A program made the position numbers and the translations under genes. The notes under the pieces are model-generated. The model worked only from the letters and a program-made list of their open reading frames with translations, was not told where the DNA came from and ran no database searches. 64,000 nt of DNA from Marinobacterium sediminicola (GTDB lineage: Bacteria > Pseudomonadota > Gammaproteobacteria > Pseudomonadales > Balneatricaceae), in the NCBI RefSeq assembly GCF_022343685.1, contig NZ_CP092123.1, forward strand, positions 2,604,001 to 2,668,000, written 5' to 3'. Below are positions 48,267-56,981 of this stretch, piece after piece (the stretch's first letter is position 1; each line of letters starts with the position of its first letter).

Positions 48267-50632
48267 TTAACGCTTATCCATGGGTCGCGCAGGCAACTCC
48301 AGTCCTCGCAGCTTGTTTTGATATTCTCGGGTCACCTCACGCGCATCGGCGGTATCGGTCACGGCGGTGGGCGTGATCATGACCACCAGTTCGGTGCGCG
48401 ATACACTTTTGCCACGGCTGCCGAAGGCCCAGCCGATCACCGGCATGTGGCGCAGGTAGGGCACGCCTTCACTGCCGTTATTGCGACTTTCCTTGATCAG
48501 GCCTCCCAACACCAGAGTTTCGCCGCTTTGAACAGCCACGCTGGTGTTGATTCGACGCTGAGTGATCGTGGGTGAGTCTATCGAGGAGCTGGTGGTTTCC
48601 TCAGCCACATCGTTCACTTCCTGGGTGATATCGAGCACCACCATCCCCCCGGCATTCACTCTGGGAGTCACTTCCAGCAGCACACCGGTATCGCGGTATT
48701 GGATCGTGCTCGTGGTGTTGAGGTTGTCGCTGGCGGTATTGGTGGTCGATGAGGTACGAATCGGCACCTGATCTCCGACCCGAATCTCTGCCGTGCGGTT
48801 GTCCAGCACCATCAGCGATGGTGAGGAGATCACGTTAAGCCGCGAGTCCGAAGCCAGCAGGTTCAGCAAGGCACGTGTCTCGCCAGCCTTGAACACTTCA
48901 AAGGTGGCACTGTTGATCACATCAGCAGCGGCCAGTGAGAAACTGCCAAGCGTTCCCACGCCTTTGCTGGAGCCACTCAGGTGACTCTTGAAGAACCAGT
49001 TAAGGCCATAGCGCAGCTCATCTTCCAGCGACACTTCAACGATGGTGGCCTCAACCAGCACCTGCAACGGCAGTACATCGAGCTTTTGGATCGCCCGATA
49101 AACCTTGTCGTAGTCAGTTGGCGAGGCCATGATCAACGTGCGTTGTTCTCGTTGTCGGCAATGATCACATCACCGACATGCATGTGCTAGTCGGTGTTGT
49201 GCGTCGTTCGGCGTCTCTCTTGCGGTCTGTCGGCCGTGCCGGTCTCGCTGTCGTCTGCGTTCGCGCGCGCTCTGTCTGGCTGTCCTGCGTCACTGCGCGT
49301 GCGCGTCGCGTCTGTGCGCGCTGTTCCGCTCTCGCGCGCTCGCTGGCGGCGTCGTGCTCGCGTCTGCGTCCTCATCTTCGCCGTGTCAGCTCTCTGCGCG
49401 GCTCCGCTCTCACCTTCCCCGGTTGCGTCCTCACTGGCCGGTGTCGCGGGTCGCGGCTGATTGCTGTCACGGTCGGCACGGCTGCGGCGCTGCCCAGCGA
49501 ACAACTCGTCCAGCATTTCAGCCATGTTCTCGGCCCGCCCGTTCTGCACGTAATACACGTACATGCCCAGCCCCTGAGCACCTTCCGTGCGGTCCAGCCG
49601 CCGAATCCAGGCGCCTGCATCTCTGAGGTATTTCTTTTGCGGCGTAATCACCAAGAGTGCGTTCAACCGCTCAATCGGCAGGAAGCTGACGACGCCCGCC
49701 AGGGGACCTTCAGCGCCATCACCGAAGATCACCTCCAGTTCGGTCATCAAGAGTTCAGGGTCGACGGCCTGCAACCGGAACAGGCCAACGGACATCCCCT
49801 GTAACTGATCCACATCGAATGCCTTGATGGTCTCCTTGAGGTTAATCAACTCTGCCTGAGTGCCAGCCAGCGTCACCATGTTTCGGCGCACATCCGCTTC
49901 CAGCAAGCCCTGCCTCGGTTTCATGGGTTCCAGAATCTTCACCATCTCCTGAGCACCGATATACTGCAGCGGAATAACCAGCATCTGGTAGCCTCGGTCA
50001 GCACTCAAATTGGCTTTGAGGCTCACTGTACCGCCATTGATACTGTCGATGGGCAGCACCTCATAGAAGTCTCCCTGATCCACCAACGCCGCTCCGTTCA
50101 CCTGCAACAGCTTTTCCAGTGTTGGGATCAGTGCCTCGCGGTTGATCGGGCGTACCGTCTGCATGTTGGCAATCCCTCTCACCCGATCATCCAGAATGTA
50201 GTTGACCTGCAGAATATCGCCGAGAATGGTGCGAACGATTTCACTGATCTCGGCATCCTGGAAATTGAAGGTGATATCGCCGTTGATGGGCTCGCCCGGG
50301 GGCGATGCGCTCAGGTCGATGAAGGTACCCGTTCCCGTGAAGTACTCGGCGCGAGGGCTTTCCCCTCCGGGAGTACTGGAGCTTTCCACACTGTAGCGAG
50401 CCCCCTCATTGGTGGGTGAAACACTGGCCTCACTGGTCGTACGGGACGTAGAGGTGAAGCTGTAACGGCCTTCATCCGGCTGACGCCAGGGGCTATCCAG
50501 TGCATTCGGGTTCTGTGTGCCTTCCAGTGCACAGGCGCTAAGCCCCATCACTGCAAAGAGCAAGATCAGGTGGCGCACCGCGCGCTTGATCCCCCGCGGG
50601 TGGTCCACAGCTGAAGAGACGCAGTTATTCAT
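48267..50632 (-). pseudogene. gspD: Type II secretion secretin GspD, interrupted by a stop codon and a frameshift
   Basis: The start at 50632 follows AAGGAGGTG. A lipoprotein-type signal (LLFAVMGLSAC) leads to N0 (about 95-175), N1 and N2 domains and the first half of N3 (GLGMYVYYVQNGRAENMAEM). Then comes an Arg/Ala/Thr-rich linker of odd composition and an in-frame TAG (49187-49189). The same frame resumes as HMHVGDVIIADNENNA, and a missing base near 49138 shifts the frame. From 49136 the secretin core continues (MASPTDYDKVYRAIQKL, VLVEATIVEVSLEDELRYGL, and VGDQVPIRTSS). Without repair the outer-membrane channel would not be made. A sequencing error in the GC-rich linker is possible. Confidence 0.85.
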
Positions 50633-51182
50633 TGGACACCTCCTTGGGTTGTGGCTCGTCTGGCTGAGATGCCGCACCATCGGCACCTTCATCCTTTGCT
50701 TCTGTACGTTCATTGGCAGGAACCTCTCTGGGTTCGGTGTCCCTCGGTTCTCGTAATTGCATCAGTACCTGTACATCTCCGGCTTCCAACAGGATGTCGT
50801 TGCCGTGGATCTCGGTCAGGACCCAGGTATCGTCCAGCGGCATACCGGTCCCCAGTATTCGATGCTGATCACCATTTCGCTGCCTCAGCATCGCCTTGAA
50901 TTCGCTTCCGACCAGCATGATGCCCGTGAGCTTCCACTGTTCTCTCAGTTCTTCTGCGGTTGCCATGCCAAGCATGGCGTTGTCGTCAGCAGCGGGTCTG
51001 CGGCTGGGGCTGAACAGGGGGCGCTCCAGAATTTCATTGAATTGGCTCAGTGGAGGAAATGGCGGCAACGACAAAGCCGGCAGGCCTTCACCGCTGTCAG
51101 CAGGCGTGGTTTCGGCGCTGGCTGAGGTGTGAACCCCAAACAGGAGCAACACAGCCACCAAAAAACCGATTGGATAGTTCAT
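50625..51182 (-). CDS. gspN: Type II secretion protein of the GspC/GspN group
   Basis: 185 residues. Signal or anchor segment IGFLVAVLLLFGVHTSASA, then LERPLFSPSRRPAADD and a homology-region-like domain (WKLTGIMLVGSEFKAMLRQR, with WVLTEIHGNDILLEAGDVQV). This resembles the HR domain of GspC, which links the inner-membrane platform to the GspD N-domains, and the XpsN-type proteins that replace it in some systems. The C-terminal 40 residues are acidic and low in complexity. It overlaps the gspD start by eight bases and the gspM stop by ATGA. Confidence 0.75.
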   Translation of the reverse strand: MNYPIGFLVAVLLLFGVHTSASAETTPADSGEGLPALSLPPFPPLSQFNEILERPLFSPSRRPAADDNAMLGMATAEELREQWKLTGIMLVGSEFKAMLRQRNGDQHRILGTGMPLDDTWVLTEIHGNDILLEAGDVQVLMQLREPRDTEPREVPANERTEAKDEGADGAASQPDEPQPKEVSNE

Positions 51183-51772
51183 AGCTCAGCCTCCCCTGCT
51201 GTATAGCCGGTCAGGTTCAGCCGTACATCCAGTTGGTTGACGTTGGCGCCGCTGCGGCTCTGCCGTGTCCGGTTCTGAGCCCTGGGGTTGGCCAACAGTG
51301 CCAGGCTGTCGAAAAACAGCAGCGGCTGTCCGGCCTCCAGCTGATACAGCAAACTGACCAGCTCGGACAGGTCCGCTCTCAGGTGAGCCTGAATGGCCAC
51401 CGGCTGTAACACGCCTGAATCATCGACATTGACGATCTGGGTACTGATAACCTGGACCCCATTCCGGCTCGCCTGGCTGTGCAGCAGCTGCTGTAACCTG
51501 GCCGCAGCCAGTGCCGGTGTCGATTCCTCCAGCAGCCACTCCGCTACCGGTGTATTGGCCTTGAGCACGCGCAGGTGTTCCTGCTCCTGAGGCAAGGCAC
51601 TGATCAACCGTTCGTAGACATCGATACGTGTTTCCAGAGCATCAATCGCATCGGCCGTCGTAAACCAGTGCTGCCACAGAGGCACGAGGAGTACACGCAC
51701 CAGCAACAGCACCACCAGCAACAACAGCCCCAGTGCCAGCCATCGGCTGCGAGTAGAAGACGAAGCGTTCAT
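51179..51772 (-). CDS. gspM: Type II secretion inner-membrane protein GspM
   Basis: 197 residues. One N-terminal transmembrane helix (LALGLLLLVVLLLVRVLLV) is followed by a helical stretch and a periplasmic ferredoxin-like domain (QLLHSQASRNGVQVISTQIV to QLEAGQPLLFFDSLAL). GspM partners GspL in the platform that supports the GspE ATPase and pseudopilus assembly. Overlaps gspL by ATGA. Confidence 0.85.
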   Translation of the reverse strand: MNASSSTRSRWLALGLLLLVVLLLVRVLLVPLWQHWFTTADAIDALETRIDVYERLISALPQEQEHLRVLKANTPVAEWLLEESTPALAAARLQQLLHSQASRNGVQVISTQIVNVDDSGVLQPVAIQAHLRADLSELVSLLYQLEAGQPLLFFDSLALLANPRAQNRTRQSRSGANVNQLDVRLNLTGYTAGEAEL

Positions 51773-52836
51773 GGCTGCACCTCCTGGGTCACCTGGGCAC
51801 GAATACCAAAGCGCTCGCGGCCTGAGCGGGGGTTGATCGTCACAGGAGACGTAAAGCTGACGTTGCGCAGCAACGCAGATCCTTCAAGTTGACTGATCAG
51901 ATCGGAAGCACTGGACGATTCGCCCTGAAGCTGCAGCTCCCCTCCTTCCAGTTCCAGCCGATTAATCCAGGTGTGATCCGGCAGCTGCCGCGTCACCTCA
52001 TCCAGCAGCACCAGCGGCGAAGGCTGCGCCATACGGCGCTCGTAAAGAAAGCGCCATCCCTGCTCCAGAGTATTGGCCTCCCCCCTGACCGTTTGCGCCT
52101 CTTCCGCTTGCTGCTGCAGGGGTCCGACCTCGGCCTGCAAAGCCTGCAAGTGCCTGTCCTGATAGTAGAACAGGATGGCCAGTACGAACGCTGCCGCCAC
52201 CAGCACCAGCCACGGCCAACGGTTGCGAATCTGCTTGTGCGGACGCTGGCTTTCCGGCAACAGGTTCAGCTGATTGCGCAAATGGGGATCAGCCTCCTGC
52301 CCCTGAGGCAGGATCCAGTCAGGTTTCAGGCCCGCATTGTTAAGGGTCTGCAACAGTTGTTCACGCCGAGTATTGGGTAAAACAAACAGATCAACCTCAA
52401 TGCGCTGAAGTGTCCGATCCCGTTTAAGCACCTTGAAACTGTAACTGGCCTGATCGGCACTGAATGGAGTATGGCGATCCAGCTCGAATCCCAGCACGGC
52501 CGAAAGCCGGGGCTCGGTCGCTGCCGGCAACTGGATCACTTTGTGCAGCAGCAGCTTCAGTGGCAACACGACCAGCAAGGGGTTACGCTCCCTGCCCTGA
52601 TGCTGCCAACCTTTTAATGCCGGGTTGCCATTCAGCTGGTCCCTGTCGATCCGCAGGGGCTTGCCACCCTGTTCAAGTTCAAAGGCATCGCCGGTGTAGG
52701 TCAGCTGACGCACCCGTGCTTTCAATTGCCTGCGCCAGCGAGCCGGTACGGCTGCTTGCAGCTCGGTCAGCCACCAGTTCCAGAACATTCTGACTCGACT
52801 GACCAGCAGGAATAGTTGGCCTGCTTGTGTCTTCAT
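51769..52836 (-). CDS. gspL: Type II secretion inner-membrane protein GspL
   Basis: 355 residues. An actin-like cytoplasmic domain remnant (LLVVLPLKLLLHKVIQLPA and LSAVLGFELDRHTPFSADQ) is followed by a transmembrane helix at about 205-225 (WLVLVAAAFVLAILFYYQDR) and a PilN-like periplasmic domain. It recruits GspE to the membrane and pairs with GspM. It starts inside the end of gspK (ATGA overlap). Confidence 0.83.
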   Translation of the reverse strand: MKTQAGQLFLLVSRVRMFWNWWLTELQAAVPARWRRQLKARVRQLTYTGDAFELEQGGKPLRIDRDQLNGNPALKGWQHQGRERNPLLVVLPLKLLLHKVIQLPAATEPRLSAVLGFELDRHTPFSADQASYSFKVLKRDRTLQRIEVDLFVLPNTRREQLLQTLNNAGLKPDWILPQGQEADPHLRNQLNLLPESQRPHKQIRNRWPWLVLVAAAFVLAILFYYQDRHLQALQAEVGPLQQQAEEAQTVRGEANTLEQGWRFLYERRMAQPSPLVLLDEVTRQLPDHTWINRLELEGGELQLQGESSSASDLISQLEGSALLRNVSFTSPVTINPRSGRERFGIRAQVTQEVQP

Positions 52837-53777
52837 GATGTGCCTTCCTCTTCTGGACCTGCCCAGGGTATGTCACCGGGCAAGGGTCGTTCGGGAGTCA
52901 GCCGTATGCGGGCGCCCTGTCTCATCAGACGAGCCGCACGCCGCAAGCGAACCTCTTCCCCCAGGCGGGCTTCAACGTCTACGCGAAAATGCAAACCGCT
53001 GCGCCGTTCATCGGTATAGGGAGCAGCATCAAACGGCAGTTCAGGAAACGGCAGGCCCTGCTCCCAGGCTTCTCGGCGCTGCTCGATGAAGTCTCTGACA
53101 ACCTGTTCACTGGCGTTGGGCAACGCCATCAGCACTTCGAACGAGGCCACCCTGGGGTTGACCGTGCGTACCCGCGTCATCAACGTCAGATGAGGCAACA
53201 GGTAGGTGTATATCTCGTTGCTCATGCCCAGGACCAGGTTCAACTCCTGCAGCGAGGCAAAGGGTCGGTTGGCCGGGCCAGCCTCACGGCCCACAGCCTG
53301 ATATTCGGCAACCTCTGCGCCGTTCAGCCGCACCAGATCATCGCTGTCACGCCAGTCCTCGATGGCGGCCACCAGCTGCGCACGCTGCAGGCTGTCCTCG
53401 ATCACCGGCAAGAGCAGAGCATCCAACAGCTCGGCCGGTGCCGCATTCAGGTCCAGCTTGCCGCTTTCATCCTGCAGTCTGACGCCGACACGGGTTTGAT
53501 CCAGCCACAACCAGTGCACGGCTCCGTCTGCCAGCCAACCATCGGCGGGCGGTTGCTGCAGGTTCCACATCGCCCAGCTGATACCCGCATCCGCTGCCAG
53601 CCCTGCCCGGGTTCCCTGCTCCACATTCAACGTCTGACGACTGAAACTGCGGCTTGCCAAAGACAGGTTCGTTGCGATCAGGCTCAACAACACCAGCACC
53701 CAGAGGACAGTGACCAGAATCACTCCACGGGGCACGGGATTAACCGCCTTCTCGCGACTAGCGCTGACGCAAGGCAT
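52833..53777 (-). CDS. gspK: Type II secretion minor pseudopilin GspK
   Basis: About 314 residues from the ATG at 53777 (GGAGGAATACAGCC upstream); a longer in-frame start is rejected. The prepilin site is PRGVILVTVLWVLVLLS with no Glu at +5, as is typical of GspK. The large alpha domain includes DESGKLDLNAAPAELLDALL and the Ca-region motifs of GspK. It caps the pseudopilus tip with GspI and GspJ. Overlaps gspJ by 20 bases. Confidence 0.88.
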   Translation of the reverse strand: MPCVSASREKAVNPVPRGVILVTVLWVLVLLSLIATNLSLASRSFSRQTLNVEQGTRAGLAADAGISWAMWNLQQPPADGWLADGAVHWLWLDQTRVGVRLQDESGKLDLNAAPAELLDALLLPVIEDSLQRAQLVAAIEDWRDSDDLVRLNGAEVAEYQAVGREAGPANRPFASLQELNLVLGMSNEIYTYLLPHLTLMTRVRTVNPRVASFEVLMALPNASEQVVRDFIEQRREAWEQGLPFPELPFDAAPYTDERRSGLHFRVDVEARLGEEVRLRRAARLMRQGARIRLTPERPLPGDIPWAGPEEEGTS

Positions 53778-54441
53778 GGCTGTATTCCTCCAGTACGATG
53801 GCCAGTGGAGGCCAGGACCGGGCGGACACTTCGGCATCAGGGGTCAGAACCCTGAATTCAACCAGTCTGGGCAGCTGCAGCTGGTCAATCCAGTCGGCCT
53901 GTGACACCAGAAACTGATCCGGCTGCTCCCAGTAGCTCAACTCAAGTTGAGCGGTCGGCAGCGACATCAGGGCATACTCTTCGATCAGGACTTCCTCCCC
54001 CTCTGCCGTCAGTTCACCGGGGGAAAACAGCATCTCCCAATCCACCCACTCCGCTTCTTCATAAGGACGGGCCTGAAGCACCAGCGCACTTTGCTCCTGC
54101 TGATCGCTCATGAACAATCGGTACCAGTAGAGCGAATCATCCGGCTCACTTGCACGCCCGGGCGCCACAAAAACCAGCTCATCGGCAGCCCCCATGAAGG
54201 CCAGCGAAACCTCTCCGCCCGGCCCACGTACCCGCTGGTTTCTCGCTTGTGACACCAGATAGCGCAACAGCTGCTGCAACTGGAATTGTTCCGCCACCTG
54301 CTGCTGATACCGGTCGTTGCTGTCCCAGCTGCGTGTACTCAACCGCAAACCACCAAACAGCAGCATCATCACCAATCCCATCAGGACCAGCGCAATCAGC
54401 AGTTCAACCAGCGTAAAGCCGTTTATGCGACGGGACATCAT
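53758..54441 (-). CDS. gspJ: Type II secretion minor pseudopilin GspJ
   Basis: About 227 residues. Prepilin peptidase site NG/FTLVELLIALVLMG, then LSTRSWDSNDRYQQQ and a beta-rich C-terminal domain (SYWEQPDQFLVSQADWIDQL). Part of the I-J-K tip complex. The start at 54441 overlaps the gspI stop (ATGA) and has GGGAG upstream; the longer frame is not needed. Confidence 0.88.
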   Translation of the reverse strand: MMSRRINGFTLVELLIALVLMGLVMMLLFGGLRLSTRSWDSNDRYQQQVAEQFQLQQLLRYLVSQARNQRVRGPGGEVSLAFMGAADELVFVAPGRASEPDDSLYWYRLFMSDQQEQSALVLQARPYEEAEWVDWEMLFSPGELTAEGEEVLIEEYALMSLPTAQLELSYWEQPDQFLVSQADWIDQLQLPRLVEFRVLTPDAEVSARSWPPLAIVLEEYSHALRQR

Positions 54442-54836
54442 GGTGCGACTCCCAACCTGAGTGTCGTTAATTGCAGCTCCGATGCCGCCCCCCAATACAC
54501 TGAAATATCAATGCGGTAGGGAATGATTCTGGACTCCATCACCAGTTCCTCCTGGCCCGGAAACGTGAACGGACTGACTTCCAGCTGCCAGCGAAAGCCG
54601 TCCAGTTCAAAGTCCCCCCGCTCAGTCCCGGGCAACAAGTCAGAACGCGCCAGCACTCTGTCCAGTTGCGATTCGGCGAGCATCAACGCTTGCTGCCGCT
54701 CAGCGGCACGCATACTGGTATCCAGGGCCTGAGCATTGATGCGCATCATCACGCCCAGCGTGCCCGCCAGAATGACGAAGGCCACCAGCACCTCCAGCAA
54801 GGTGAATCCGGATTGCGGCGTCTCCGACCTAGCCAT
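54438..54836 (-). CDS. gspI: Type II secretion minor pseudopilin GspI
   Basis: 132 residues, the usual GspI length. Cleavage site QSG/FTLLEVLVAFVILAGTLG, then ALMLAESQLDRVLARSDL and the C-terminal beta domain ending in TTLRLGVAP. Overlaps gspH by eight bases and gspJ by ATGA. Confidence 0.9.
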   Translation of the reverse strand: MARSETPQSGFTLLEVLVAFVILAGTLGVMMRINAQALDTSMRAAERQQALMLAESQLDRVLARSDLLPGTERGDFELDGFRWQLEVSPFTFPGQEELVMESRIIPYRIDISVYWGAASELQLTTLRLGVAP

Positions 54837-55323
54837 CGATCGTCACCCTGCCGGTAAAGGCCTCGACCCGGATTCGATACTGGTCGCCATCGGACTGGCT
54901 CATCGATAAAACGCCACCGTTACTGCTGCCATCCGGGTAAAAGATCAATTGAGGATTATCCGGCGTCAAAGACTCCCTTCCGGGCAAATCGCGCACGTCC
55001 AGCTCCACCTCGACATCCTCGGGCCAGGCCAGTCGGGGGGAGCCATCAATGCTGTACCACCCTTCATCGACCACGAGCTCAAGGCTACGCCGCTCCGAAC
55101 GGGTCAGGGCTTCGCTTCTGAGTTCCCGGAGCAGGGCCGCACTCTGCAGTGCAAAGCCCTTGAATTCAGCCCCCGGGAGGACCTTGCCGATATTCGGTGC
55201 TACCAGTGCCAACATCAGCGCCGCGATCACCAGCACCACCAGCAGCTCCAGCAACGTCATGCCTGCGTGGTGGATAGCGGCTCTGTGGTTACTCCCAGCT
55301 GCGCACATCCTGATTCTCTCCAT
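54829..55323 (-). CDS. gspH: Type II secretion minor pseudopilin GspH
   Basis: About 164 residues. Prepilin site HHAG/MTLLELLVVLVIAALM with Glu at +5 and a Met at +1 in place of the usual Phe. The GspH domain follows (LRELRSEALTRSERRSLELV, with FYPDGSSNGGVLSMSQS). The ATG at 55323 sits after GAGGGGGGAG; an ATG at 55308 is also possible. Overlaps the end of gspG by about 35 bases. Confidence 0.87.
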   Translation of the reverse strand: MERIRMCAAGSNHRAAIHHAGMTLLELLVVLVIAALMLALVAPNIGKVLPGAEFKGFALQSAALLRELRSEALTRSERRSLELVVDEGWYSIDGSPRLAWPEDVEVELDVRDLPGRESLTPDNPQLIFYPDGSSNGGVLSMSQSDGDQYRIRVEAFTGRVTIDG

Positions 55324-55726
55324 CTCCCCCCTCACGACCATCGGCACCCAGCGAGTAAAGGTCATACTCTCCGTGCTCACCGGGGAAGCGATAGTGATAG
55401 TCGTTCCCCCAGGGGTCCTTGCGTACGACCTTTTTCTTCAGATAGGGACCATTCCAGTTACTGACGCCACCGGGGGCGCTCACCAGCGCATCCAGCCCCT
55501 GTTGAGAGCTGGGGTAGTTGCCGACTTCAAGACGATACAGATCCAGCGCGGCACTGAGCTCTTCGATCTGCAGCGCTGCCGTCTGAGTCTTGGAAGACCC
55601 CACATGACGCAATACCTGAGGTCCCACGAGGCTGGCCAGCAACCCGAGGATGACCAGAACCACCAGCAGTTCCAGCAAGGTAAAACCGCTGTGGGCAAGG
55701 AATCGGGAGCGATAACGCTGTTTCAT
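55289..55726 (-). CDS. gspG: Type II secretion major pseudopilin GspG
   Basis: 145 residues from the ATG at 55726 (GAGGTGAAG upstream). Cleavage site HSG/FTLLELLVVLVILGLLA, then TAALQIEELSAALDLYRLE and YPSSQQGLDALV. The C-terminal calcium-loop region includes DPWGNDYHYRFPGEHGEYDL and SLGADGREGGDG, all diagnostic of GspG. It is the main subunit of the pseudopilus piston. Confidence 0.94.
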   Translation of the reverse strand: MKQRYRSRFLAHSGFTLLELLVVLVILGLLASLVGPQVLRHVGSSKTQTAALQIEELSAALDLYRLEVGNYPSSQQGLDALVSAPGGVSNWNGPYLKKKVVRKDPWGNDYHYRFPGEHGEYDLYSLGADGREGGDGENQDVRSWE

Positions 55727-55757
55727 AACTTCACCTCTTCGTGCTGCCCCAGTGTTG

Positions 55758-56981
55758 TCACAACGGCAGCTCATTGATCGACATGATGGCAACGAGGATC
55801 GACATGATGATGCCGGCAATCATCAGCCCAAGACCGACAATCATCAGCGGCTCCAGTATGGTCAGCATGCGCTGGATGCTGACCCCCACCTCACGGTCGT
55901 AAAGGTCCGCAATTTTCAGCAGCATTTCGTCCAACTCACCGGTCTCCTCGCCCACCCGGATCATCTGTATCGCCAACAGCGGGAAACGGCCGCTCGCCTG
56001 CAAGGGGTCGGCCAGGCGGCGACCGGCGCGGACTTCTTCAGTGGCTTGACGCACCACCTCGATCAATTGCGCATTGCTCAGGGTATCTCGTGCAATCTGC
56101 AAGGCACTGACCATGGGAACGCCTCCACGCAGCAGCGTCCCCAGACTTCGACTGAAGCGGGCGGTCTCCAGTCGTTGATTGAGCCCCCCGACCAGGGGCA
56201 AATCCAGTTTCAGGCTATCCAGACGCAAGCGCGCCTCGGGATCTTTCAGGTACCGCCTTGCCCCTATGCCGACCAGGACCAATCCAATGAGTACCCAGGG
56301 ACCGAATGCCTGAATAAAGTCGGCAACAGCCATCACGACACGCGTTGGCAAAGGCAACGCCTGCCCCATGTCGGCAAAAAGCTGTTCGAACTGGGGAATC
56401 ACGTAGGTCAGGATGATGATCAGTGACAGAATGGCGACGACGAGCAAAATCATCGGATACAGCAGTGCAGAGGTAACCTTTTCCCGGAGCGCCTTGCTGC
56501 GCTCCATATAGGCCGCCATATCGGCGAGCCCCGTATCCAGACTGCCCGCGCTCTCGGCGGCATGGACCATGCTGACATAGAAGGGAGTAAACAGTCCGTC
56601 CTGTTCCTGCAGCGCTTTGGACAGTGAACGTCCCTTTTGAACCCCCTCCTGGACCCGCTTCAGCAGCGCCTGCTGCGCCGGATCAGGGCTGACCTGCAAC
56701 ATGATCGTCAGTGCGCGGTCGAGGGAAAGTCCCGCGTGCATCAGTTCCGACAGCTCCTGAGTGAACTGATACACCTGCTGAAGCTGCGTGTGACGACGGT
56801 TATCAAGTTTCAACCAATGCCAGAAGTCTTTACCCTGAGCAGCCGGTTCAATCAGCAGCGGTATCAACCCTTTGGACTGGAGCTGGCGCACTACGCTGTC
56901 ACTGTCACGCGCTTCGAGTTCACCCTTGAACTCTTCACCCTCCTGGGTCACTGCACGATAGAGAAACTGGGGCATAATCAA
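55758..56981 (-). CDS. gspF: Type II secretion platform protein GspF
   Basis: 407 residues, standard length. Two T2SSF domains (about 70-195 and 275-395) with three transmembrane helices; FYVSMVHAAESAGSLDTGLA and its second-copy equivalent MIRVGEETGELDEMLLKIAD are the family signatures. Sits one base after gspE. It is the membrane core on which GspE acts. Confidence 0.95.
   Translation of the reverse strand: MIMPQFLYRAVTQEGEEFKGELEARDSDSVVRQLQSKGLIPLLIEPAAQGKDFWHWLKLDNRRHTQLQQVYQFTQELSELMHAGLSLDRALTIMLQVSPDPAQQALLKRVQEGVQKGRSLSKALQEQDGLFTPFYVSMVHAAESAGSLDTGLADMAAYMERSKALREKVTSALLYPMILLVVAILSLIIILTYVIPQFEQLFADMGQALPLPTRVVMAVADFIQAFGPWVLIGLVLVGIGARRYLKDPEARLRLDSLKLDLPLVGGLNQRLETARFSRSLGTLLRGGVPMVSALQIARDTLSNAQLIEVVRQATEEVRAGRRLADPLQASGRFPLLAIQMIRVGEETGELDEMLLKIADLYDREVGVSIQRMLTILEPLMIVGLGLMIAGIIMSILVAIMSINELPL

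Noticed and set aside
49178-49804. Long plus-strand open frame opposite gspD, Arg/Ser/Leu-rich
   Set aside because: It is antisense to a recognisable secretin gene, has no family resemblance, and owes its length to the GC-rich low-complexity linker.
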